Shown piece after piece: positions 60,801 to 64,000 of a stretch of DNA of 64,000 bases (the stretch's first letter is position 1; each line of letters starts with the position of its first letter). The notes beneath the pieces are model-generated. The model saw only the letters and a list, made by a program, of their open reading frames with translations, was not told the DNA's origin and made no database searches. The stretch is from Lepturacanthus savala (lineage: Eukaryota > Chordata > Actinopteri > Scombriformes > Trichiuridae), in assembly GCA_030544235.1 (NCBI GenBank), contig CM060468.1, forward strand, positions 11,066,258 to 11,130,257, written 5' to 3'. Position numbers and translations under genes: made by a program.

Positions 60801-62940
60801 TAACACTTTTAACAGAGCAAGTTTTGATTGGATTATGTAATAGTCCTAGAACATATTCAACTTCAGCTCAAATAAAACATGACGATATGAAATGTCCAGC
60901 AAATGACATCAAGTGTAATGAAAAGAGCATGTTTTATAACTAAGTATCACCCCATGGTGGCAGCATTCACTAAAAGATCACTTCTGATACCTGAGACGTG
61001 AACTTACTCCTTTCACAGTAGTCTCCGGTGAAGCCGTCCTCACACACACACTGACCGGTGACGGGGTCACAGCCCAGAGAGTTTTCCTGGCACTGACATT
61101 TACTGATGCAGCCTTGGCCAAAGTAACCAGATTCACACGCTATGAAGACAAACAAACCTTACCGTTAAAAGCTGAGTGGAAGGTTTTCATACAGCCCATG
61201 CTTTGCTTTTGCTGCTATTCTCTCATGCTGTAATCTTTTTGTCTCGCTGCTTTCCACTCTAATACTGTCATGTTTTTTTGGTGTGTTCGTAATTGATGCC
61301 TTTTAAAGAGGACGGCTTCTTACGAGTTGCACAGTCGTGGCCTCTTTTTCCGGGAGAGCAGGAGCACTGTCCAGTCTGCGGGTCACAGCTGGCATCGGTG
61401 TGGCACGAACAGCGCGTTAAACAGCCTGGTCCATAGTAACCGTGGGGACACTCTATAGACAACATGAGATAAACAGGAAACGTTACCACCGTGGGTCATT
61501 TTGGTTTGTAATATAATAAATCAAATCTGTAATCACTAAATGCTTTAAACAGTAAATTAAGCAAATGACAATCCCTGATAGGATATAATTATTACAATGA
61601 CTTGTTTGATAAATCTCATAATGTTCATACAACATCACCATTTTGGCAAAGTGCTCCAGTGAAGCCGGGCCTGCAGTCACAGACACCGTTCTGCTTGTTG
61701 CAGGAGCCTCCGTTCTCACAGGGAGGACAAAACGACTGGCACTTCATCCCCCAGAATCCAACGGGGCAGTCTGGGAAGCATCAAGTGTCTTTCAGATTCA
61801 GAGGGCAGTAGAAACAGAGATTTACATAGCAGTAATTTTATATGAGTTACTGCTATGTAAATCCCTAAAGCCATATATAGTTGAGTAATTTAGGGGAAAA
61901 ATTTATTAATAGAGTCTGAAAAGGGTTTTTTAACATGGATAAGTAACCGATTAACCCTCATGTTGTGTTTATTTCATGATAATCAATTTAGTGTTCCCGG
62001 TCAAATTTGACCATTCCATTAAGACTCATTAAAAACTAAAAACTGTAATAATACATATATAATCACCTCCTGTTGTTATCAACATAAGTTCTTGTGAACA
62101 TTACAAGTTTTGAATTTCTATTTGTTACTCATGGCCTGTACGTCTCATTGATTTGAACTTCTACGTCTTGAATTTGAGTTCTGAGAAACCCAATTTCTGG
62201 AGTATTTTGACGATAAATAATCAGATGAGACATAGTCTACTGTTTATCACAGACTAGTTTGGGTCAAAGTTACCTAGGACGTTTGTTTTAAACTGTTTAA
62301 AATTATTAAACAGTCACAAAAAGTAAAGTGGCTGTTCGCAGTCATAAGTGCCCGGAGAGATTTTATTTGTTTACAAAGAAAATTATCTCCAAAACTACAC
62401 TTGACAAGTTCACAGTATTCCAAGTCATGTCTTAAGACATTTATAATACACTTACATCCTCACTGATGATTCAGTTCACTTTCATACATTAATCCTGGCG
62501 TCCCCCATTCATTTCTAATGATCAGTCAGTTTTGACCAGGAACACCAAGAGTGTACAAAAGTTGAATAAAACACAAAATTGTATATAAATGAACACAATT
62601 CAGAGACAAAAACTTTGAAATGGTCGGATTTGACCAGGAACACAACACGAGGGTTACGAGAGGCACAAAAACCACAAACAGGCAGGATTATAATGCTACT
62701 GAGTTCGAACCGATCCCAGTCTGTCGTCACATTTTCTACAGTCCACCACCCCATAATTAGATTGAAATAAATACTTAAACAATCAGAAGAAAAAACAGTT
62801 AAAAACAATTGTACCTTCCTGACACAAATCTCCCATTTTCCCAGCAGGACAGAAACACTGTCCGGTAACGGGATCACAAGGAGCTCCCCCGCAGTCACAG
62901 GTCATACGACAGCTCTCTCCAAACCTCCCCGCTGAGCAGG
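40927..62940 (-). CDS. megf6-like (egfem1 by synteny): megf6-like / egfem1 multi-EGF gene, 20 visible exons, 5' end outside the window
   Basis: Read right to left, nineteen exons each encode one laminin-type EGF module: 62815-62940, 61639-61770, 61324-61452, 61008-61139, 60578-60706, 56139-56267, 55291-55419, 52468-52596, 52209-52337, 50904-51032, 50672-50800, 48688-48819, 47550-47678, 47152-47280, 45254-45382, 43580-43708, 43251-43379, 42318-42446 and 41605-41733. A tail exon follows at 40927-41024. All EGF exons are phase 1-1 with GT-AG ends. Together they give 851 residues in one frame. Each module has eight cysteines in the pattern C-x(3)-G-x-(F/Y)-G-x-x-C and onward. The last two modules resemble the C-terminal end of MEGF6. 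There is no transmembrane segment, unlike MEGF10/11 and PEAR1. Synteny with mecom favours egfem1. The EMI domain and signal peptide would lie right of the window. Function is not established; an extracellular role is inferred. Confidence 0.9.
41025..41604 (-). other. last intron of the megf6-like gene
   Basis: 580 bp with no cysteine-rich exon. In the frame of the preceding exon it is open as far as 41081, so retention would add roughly 170 residues of non-EGF sequence. Confidence 0.5.
41605..41733 (-). CDS. megf6-like: EGF-module exon 19 (last EGF module)
   Basis: 129 bp, phase 1-1: DCGGDRFGPNCSLSCQCSHS then AHCDGTTGRCLCPLTWLGPT-CSE. All eight cysteines are present, but the usual CPPGWxG reads CPLTWLG. 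It aligns with the last MEGF6 module, which also starts D-C and has FGPSC. The donor is GAAG|gtaaaa. The frame stays open through the intron to about 41081. Confidence 0.9.
41788..42273. mobile_element. TA-flanked inverted-repeat element, family 2, copy 1
   Basis: The ends read agctgtggaaaaaa and, inverted, cagctctggaaaaaaa. It lies between TA dinucleotides, about 486 bp, non-coding. It shares long stretches with 46562-47048, including ggcatgctctccacaag and aagcagaatgaggtgtgcat. It resembles Tc1/mariner-derived non-autonomous elements. It lies in the intron between EGF exons 18 and 19. Confidence 0.8.
42318..42446 (-). CDS. megf6-like: EGF-module exon 18
   Basis: 129 bp, phase 1-1: GCELGRFGLRCEKSCDCAGE then APCDPSTGRCLCPPGRTGQR-CEK. 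It resembles the second-last EGF module of MEGF6. The donor is AAAG|gtagaa and the acceptor is cttctcag|. Confidence 0.93.
43251..43379 (-). CDS. megf6-like: EGF-module exon 17
   Basis: 129 bp, phase 1-1: ACPPGFFGMNCALTCDCEVG then HTCDHVTGKCVCPPGYYGPQ-CQR. The donor is AGAC|gtgagt and the acceptor is gttcag|. Confidence 0.93.
43580..43708 (-). CDS. megf6-like: EGF-module exon 16
   Basis: 129 bp, phase 1-1: ACSQGKYGLDCAQDCPCLNN then ATCDRFFGTCMCTAGFYGHS-CQH. The donor is CACG|gtatga. The acceptor AG is preceded by about 40 bp of pure TG repeat, with no normal pyrimidine tract. Confidence 0.92.
43709..43753. repeat. (CA)n tract abutting an EGF exon acceptor
   Basis: About 21 CA units (43711-43753). 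On the gene's strand this is a (TG)n run directly before the tag acceptor of EGF exon 16. Confidence 0.95.
43872..44768. mobile_element. TA-flanked inverted-repeat element, family 1, copy 1, split by an LTR
   Basis: Left end accgttataaagtttggggt and right end inverted cactaccgtacaaaagtttg. A solo LTR (43918-44330) sits inside it. The rest matches 53811-54698 in inverted orientation, for example the words ggcctctatacacctatgtag and its complement there. No transposase is seen. TA follows the right end at 44769-44770. Confidence 0.8.
43918..44330. mobile_element. solo LTR of a retroelement
   Basis: 413 bp beginning TGTCATGG and ending CCCTGACA, with matching TGTCA/TGACA ends. It is flanked by an exact 6-bp duplication, gttttc (43912-43917 and 44331-44336). 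Inside are a TATA-like TATTTAAA near 44046 and AATAAA near 44277, in that order on the + strand. No internal retroelement sequence or second LTR is nearby, so it is a recombined solo LTR. Confidence 0.82.
44771..45253 (-). other. intron remainder between EGF exons 15 and 16
   Basis: AT-rich, with nothing coding recognised apart from splice sites. Confidence 0.6.
45254..45382 (-). CDS. megf6-like: EGF-module exon 15
   Basis: 129 bp, phase 1-1: GCPRGRYGLQCRSTCSCQNG then GICDPVDGSCKCGLGWTGPS-CDT. The usual TG before the sixth cysteine is DG here. The donor is ACAG|gtacgg. Confidence 0.93.
45383..46561 (-). other. intron between EGF exons 14 and 15
   Basis: No EGF exon and no repeat of note until the family-2 element at 46562. 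Confidence 0.6.
46562..47048. mobile_element. TA-flanked inverted-repeat element, family 2, copy 2
   Basis: Starts cagctctggaaaaaaataag after TA and ends with the inverted form agagctgt. About 487 bp, same orientation as copy 1 at 41788 and the same internal words. No coding capacity. Confidence 0.82.
47152..47280 (-). CDS. megf6-like: EGF-module exon 14
   Basis: 129 bp, phase 1-1: GCPSGYFGKDCAKLCSCGEG then GQCHAATGRCICAAGRTGQA-CQQ. The donor is CAAG|gtgaaa and the acceptor is tctgcag| after a T-rich tract. Confidence 0.93.
47550..47678 (-). CDS. megf6-like: EGF-module exon 13
   Basis: 129 bp, phase 1-1: GCRTGTFGPNCKSRCSCGNG then GRCDFRTGACYCPPGFVGAD-CNS. The donor is TCGA|gtgagt and the acceptor is tctccag|. 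Confidence 0.93.
47820..48626. mobile_element. degenerate Tc1-like element with transposase relic
   Basis: Imperfect 26-bp inverted ends (left cactacagtttgaaaagttt; right inverted caccaccggtcaaaagtttt), flanked by TA on both sides, 807 bp. At 48492-48527 the + strand reads FILQQDNPHRTS, close to the QQDNDPKHTS motif of Tc1-family transposases. The rest of the frame is broken. It lies in the intron between EGF exons 12 and 13. Confidence 0.75.
48688..48819 (-). CDS. megf6-like: EGF-module exon 12
   Basis: 132 bp, phase 1-1: ACPAGMFGQNCSQLCQCSGD then QEQCHPVTGKCSCLPGYYGA-RCQI. One extra residue lies between the fourth and fifth cysteines. The donor is ATAC|gtgagt. A (TG)n tract starts about 25 bp upstream of the acceptor. 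Confidence 0.93.
48847..48900. repeat. (CA)n microsatellite
   Basis: Two CA runs separated by tatta, just upstream (minus strand) of the EGF exon 12 acceptor. Confidence 0.93.
49016..49482. repeat. imperfect foldback repeat
   Basis: The left arm (about 49016-49105) and right arm (about 49380-49482) are imperfect inverted copies, recognisable by the words aataaagtctta / aataaagtcata and aatattacaag / aatattatgag. The loop is about 270 bp with an A run at 49363-49380. It resembles a foldback-type fish repeat. Confidence 0.55.
50464..50513. repeat. perfect 21-bp hairpin with 8-nt loop
   Basis: 50464-50484 is exactly complementary in inverse to 50493-50513, with loop gcacatgt. The arm begins ctgattatagagaaagcc. 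It lies in the intron between EGF exons 11 and 12, about 160 bp downstream (minus strand) of exon 11. It could be a small hairpin RNA or just DNA structure; no known microRNA is recognised. Confidence 0.9.
50672..50800 (-). CDS. megf6-like: EGF-module exon 11
   Basis: 129 bp, phase 1-1: ACLPGSYGASCAQPCRCQAG then VSCHHETGSCGCPAGLTGPG-CEK. The donor is AAAA|gtaaga and the acceptor is tcccag|. Confidence 0.94.
50904..51032 (-). CDS. megf6-like: EGF-module exon 10
   Basis: 129 bp, phase 1-1: ACSKGFFGESCERRCDCVHG then SGCHHVTGRCECRPGWRGAK-CDK. The donor is AAAC|gtgagt. Only 103 bp of intron precedes the next exon, the shortest intron in the gene. Confidence 0.94.
51033..52208 (-). other. intron between EGF exons 9 and 10
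   Basis: AT-rich, no EGF exon and no element recognised. Confidence 0.6.
52209..52337 (-). CDS. megf6-like: EGF-module exon 9
   Basis: 129 bp, phase 1-1: ECEEGRYGWNCSQVCGCANG then GRCDRVTGRCLCLPGWTGEL-CQS. The donor is TCAG|gtgact and the acceptor is tcctag|. Confidence 0.94.
52468..52596 (-). CDS. megf6-like: EGF-module exon 8
   Basis: 129 bp, phase 1-1: ACPAGHYGEHCSGQCLCQNG then GSCDSVTGQCSCPPGWTGAA-CEL, a textbook eight-cysteine module. The donor is TTAG|gtgagt. The acceptor gttcag| follows a (TG)n run. Only 130 bp of intron separates it from the next exon. Confidence 0.95.
52597..53810 (-). other. part of the intron between EGF exons 7 and 8
   Basis: AT-rich with no coding exon. A short (CA)n stretch at 52607-52622 lies beside the acceptor of EGF exon 8. 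The family-1 transposon starts at 53811. Confidence 0.6.
53811..54698. mobile_element. TA-flanked inverted-repeat element, family 1, copy 2, split by a SINE
   Basis: Left end gttcaaaagtttggggtcac at about 53818 and right end inverted cactaccgttcaaaagttta, with TA on both sides (53809-53810 and 54699-54700). Without the inserted SINE it is about 515 bp. It is related to 43872-44768 and 57758-57990. No transposase is seen. Confidence 0.85.
54199..54558 (+). mobile_element. tRNA-derived SINE-like element inside the family-1 transposon
   Basis: About 360 bp, starting gggcgacacggtggtgcagg, with a pol III B-box-like ggttcaagacc at 54254-54264. It is flanked by an exact 12-bp duplication, acaaatcattat (54187-54198 and 54559-54570). 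This head sequence is very common in teleost genomes. It is not a functional tRNA. Confidence 0.85.
54701..55290 (-). other. intron segment next to EGF exon 7
   Basis: No exon. A gatgatgatg trinucleotide patch (55249-55280) adjoins the donor of EGF exon 7. Confidence 0.6.
55291..55419 (-). CDS. megf6-like: EGF-module exon 7
   Basis: 129 bp, phase 1-1: ECQEGHFGEQCGQTCECENG then ARCDHVTGHCSCAAGWTGVS-CRL. The donor is CTGT|gtgagt. The acceptor gggcag| is preceded by a TG-repeat stretch rather than a clean pyrimidine tract. Confidence 0.93.
55420..56138 (-). other. intron between EGF exons 6 and 7
   Basis: Unique-looking sequence with no exon. A (CA)n stretch at 55434-55448 lies near the EGF exon 7 acceptor. 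Confidence 0.6.
56139..56267 (-). CDS. megf6-like: EGF-module exon 6
   Basis: 129 bp, phase 1-1: VCPDGFYGLDCGQMCECRNG then ARCHHITGACLCTAGWAGPH-CIL. The donor is CTGG|gtaatg and the acceptor is cccacag|. Confidence 0.93.
56268..60577 (-). other. 4.3-kb intron between EGF exons 5 and 6
   Basis: No EGF exon found. It contains a T26 run at 57030-57055, a family-1 transposon fragment from 57758, and a (CA)-rich patch near 58303-58340. It also has some balanced, unique-looking stretches (56750-57010, 58600-58900). Confidence 0.6.
57758..57990. mobile_element. family-1 inverted-repeat element, copy 3, one end only
   Basis: Starts after TA with cactaccgttcaaaagtttg and follows copy 2 through tccagcaactatcactccag and ttgctcattgcgtcagaagg, then homology stops. 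It is a truncated copy. Confidence 0.8.
60578..60706 (-). CDS. megf6-like: EGF-module exon 5
   Basis: 129 bp, phase 1-1: ECVNGSYGQGCMQQCQCQSG then ALCDHVSGACTCSPGYAGTF-CEK. The donor is AAAA|gtaaga. A 4.3-kb intron follows on the minus strand. Confidence 0.93.
61008..61139 (-). CDS. megf6-like: EGF-module exon 4
   Basis: 132 bp, phase 1-1: ACESGYFGQGCISKCQCQEN then SLGCDPVTGQCVCEDGFTGD-YCER. One extra residue lies between the fourth and fifth cysteines. The donor is AGGA|gtaagt. Confidence 0.93.
61324..61452 (-). CDS. megf6-like: EGF-module exon 3
   Basis: 129 bp, phase 1-1: ECPHGYYGPGCLTRCSCHTD then ASCDPQTGQCSCSPGKRGHD-CAT. The donor is ACTC|gtaaga and the acceptor is ctatag|. Confidence 0.93.
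61639..61770 (-). CDS. megf6-like: EGF-module exon 2
   Basis: 132 bp, phase 1-1: DCPVGFWGMKCQSFCPPCEN then GGSCNKQNGVCDCRPGFTGA-LCQN. It differs from the others in having CPPC between the third and fourth cysteines and NKQNG instead of DxxTG. The donor is AATG|gtgatg. Confidence 0.92.
61819..61863. repeat. perfect 17-bp hairpin with 11-nt loop
   Basis: 61819-61835 (gatttacatagcagtaa) is exactly inverse-complementary to 61847-61863. It lies 49-93 bp upstream of the EGF exon 2 acceptor on the gene's strand. Confidence 0.9.
61955..62653. mobile_element. piggyBac-like non-autonomous element
   Basis: The left end is TTAA then ccctcatgttgtgttt. The right end, inverted, is ccctcgtgttgtgttcctgg. 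Both ends carry a ggtcaaatttgacc / ggtcaaatccgacc subterminal block. The left TTAA target is intact, and the right flank reads ttac. About 700 bp, with no transposase recognised. Confidence 0.65.
62815..62940 (-). CDS. megf6-like: EGF-module exon 1 (first visible)
   Basis: 126 bp, phase 1-1, encoding 42 residues: ACSAGRFGESCRMTCDCGGA then PCDPVTGQCFCPAGKMGDLCQE. It is the shortest module, with one residue less in the loop after the fourth cysteine. The acceptor is gctgcag| and the donor is GAAG|gtacaa. Confidence 0.93.
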
Positions 62941-64000
62941 CTGCAGCAAAACACAGCAGATAAGTGCGCAAGACAATGGTCACGCACAAGAGCCAAAATT
63001 GCCCAACATTGCAAAAATGAGCCAATAAATAGAACCACAGAAGTCGAATTTCAGAAGGGAAATTTTAGCACTACTCAGTCATTGTCTGTTTATTTACTCA
63101 GCCTCTGCCAATAACCCCTCTAGTAGTAACTGAAGTAAATCGCCCCTGTCACGGCCTGCGACTTTAAGTATAATCCAGAAAATGTTTTCTCGCTCATTTG
63201 GCTTTGACAATCCCCAGCGAGCCAAGCGAGAAAAAAACTAAACAAAACAAAAAAAAAAACATGTTTTCTACTGGAGGCTCCTGAACAATGTTCAGTATCA
63301 CATTAGACACAGGAAGCTGAACTTTCCATCAACCGGCAGAGTAAACGACCCCTGTGCTGAGGAATACTCTTTGGCTGTACACTTTATAACAACAAGAACA
63401 CCTGTGCTGACCAGGTGAGTTCAAAGGGAGAACCTTATTTATTTCACCCACTTAATCCAGTCAATCCATCAACGGCTTACAGAGAATGGATAGAAAGATT
63501 TATGTGCGGTGCATGATTTTGACGAAGCTGCAGAAATCCTGAAACCCATTCATATGTATTTGAGTCATCGTTGTACAGTTTGTATCGCCACAGGCACACG
63601 TTCACGAAGAATGCAAGCACACATGTAGACACATGCAGCCAACTTCAGGTTAATATCAGAGGGTGTAAATATATCTTTTATTAATAATCTGGAATTCAAG
63701 TGGGAACACTTAGGCCTATTTGTACTGATCATACACAGTGTTCATGTTTGATTAAACAGGGGAGTAAATGTTAGCTGGGTCTAATATAGTCACCTTAAAG
63801 AGGGTCAAAATATTGAAATAAAATAAAATAAAAAAAAGACCTTTTTGCTCTACCTTCATTTAATACATAACATTAGATATGGCTTTTTTAGTTCTTCAGT
63901 TCAGTAATGGCTGTTGTTGCTTAAGCATTCGATGTAGCTTATGTATAGCTTTGTTTCTTTATTCTTGTAGTATTTATCGCATGTATTCTTTTAATGTATG
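62941..64000 (-). other. intron upstream of the first visible EGF exon
   Basis: No further EGF or EMI exon recognised to the window edge. The sequence becomes AT-rich. The 5' part of the gene must lie beyond 64000. Confidence 0.6.

Larger units (their letters stand above)
61771..62814 (-). other. intron between EGF exons 1 and 2
   Basis: Contains a 17-bp hairpin at 61819-61863 and a piggyBac-like element at 61955-62653. No exon. Confidence 0.65.

Noticed and set aside
62515..62898. 127-residue minus-strand frame running into EGF exon 1
   Set aside because: It reads the exon in a different frame from the eight-cysteine module and crosses the piggyBac-like element; not coding.
40927..62940. 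MEGF10, MEGF11 or PEAR1 identity for the EGF gene
   Set aside because: Those proteins have a transmembrane segment and a cytoplasmic tail after the EGF repeats. Here the last module is followed by a short tail with no hydrophobic segment.
40927..64000. miR-551 hairpin expected in an EGFEM1/MEGF6 intron
   Set aside because: I looked by eye for the mature sequence on the gene strand and found no match. It may lie right of the window.

Overview
This is vertebrate DNA, almost certainly from a ray-finned (teleost) fish. It has widely spaced GT-AG exons, abundant (CA)n, (GA)n and (TA)n microsatellites, and several types of short DNA-transposon and SINE debris common in teleost genomes. There are no prokaryotic genes, no CRISPR array and no complete mobile-element gene. 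The window holds the 3' parts of two convergent genes.

Left half, + strand (about 4.2-34.1 kb): mecom (prdm3 / MDS1-EVI1), a zinc-finger transcription regulator. Fifteen coding exons can be placed at base resolution, from an exon inside the PR domain (6662-6796) to the stop codon at 32168-32170. Counted from the EVI1-type start ATG at 13866, the exons join in frame into 1060 residues: seven N-terminal zinc fingers, a long repression region with two CtBP-binding motifs (PFDLT and PLDLS), three C-terminal fingers, an acidic region and a conserved C-terminus. The exons encoding the N-terminus of the PR-domain form lie left of the window. A CpG-rich block at 4150-5168 that ends in a strong splice donor is a candidate promoter and non-coding first exon for the short form.

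Middle (about 34.1-40.9 kb): the intergenic space between the two 3' ends. It contains microsatellites, a small minisatellite and a CpG-dense stretch near 38.3-38.9 kb, but no gene I can support.

Right half, - strand (40.9-62.9 kb): a multi-EGF gene of the MEGF6/EGFEM1 family. Nineteen exons each encode one eight-cysteine laminin-type EGF module (126, 129 or 132 bp, all phase 1-1). A short final exon encodes a basic C-terminal tail. No membrane segment is visible, so the visible part looks secreted. The 5' exons (signal peptide, EMI domain, earlier EGF repeats) would lie right of the window. In mammals MECOM is tail-to-tail with EGFEM1 and its paralogue PRDM16 lies near MEGF6, so this arrangement fits an old paralogous block. 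The mecom identity is firm because the encoded protein matches EVI1 rather than PRDM16 throughout. The partner is best called megf6-like, with egfem1 favoured by synteny.

The introns of the EGF gene collected many mobile elements: three copies of one TA-flanked inverted-repeat element (one split by a SINE with a 12-bp target duplication, one split by a solo LTR with a 6-bp duplication), two copies of a second family, a Tc1-like element with a transposase relic, and a piggyBac-like element. Other structures of note are a 21-bp perfect hairpin at 50464-50513, a three-armed repeat in a small mecom intron, TG-repeat tracts beside several EGF-exon acceptors, and upstream ORFs and alternative splice sites that could set which mecom isoform is made.
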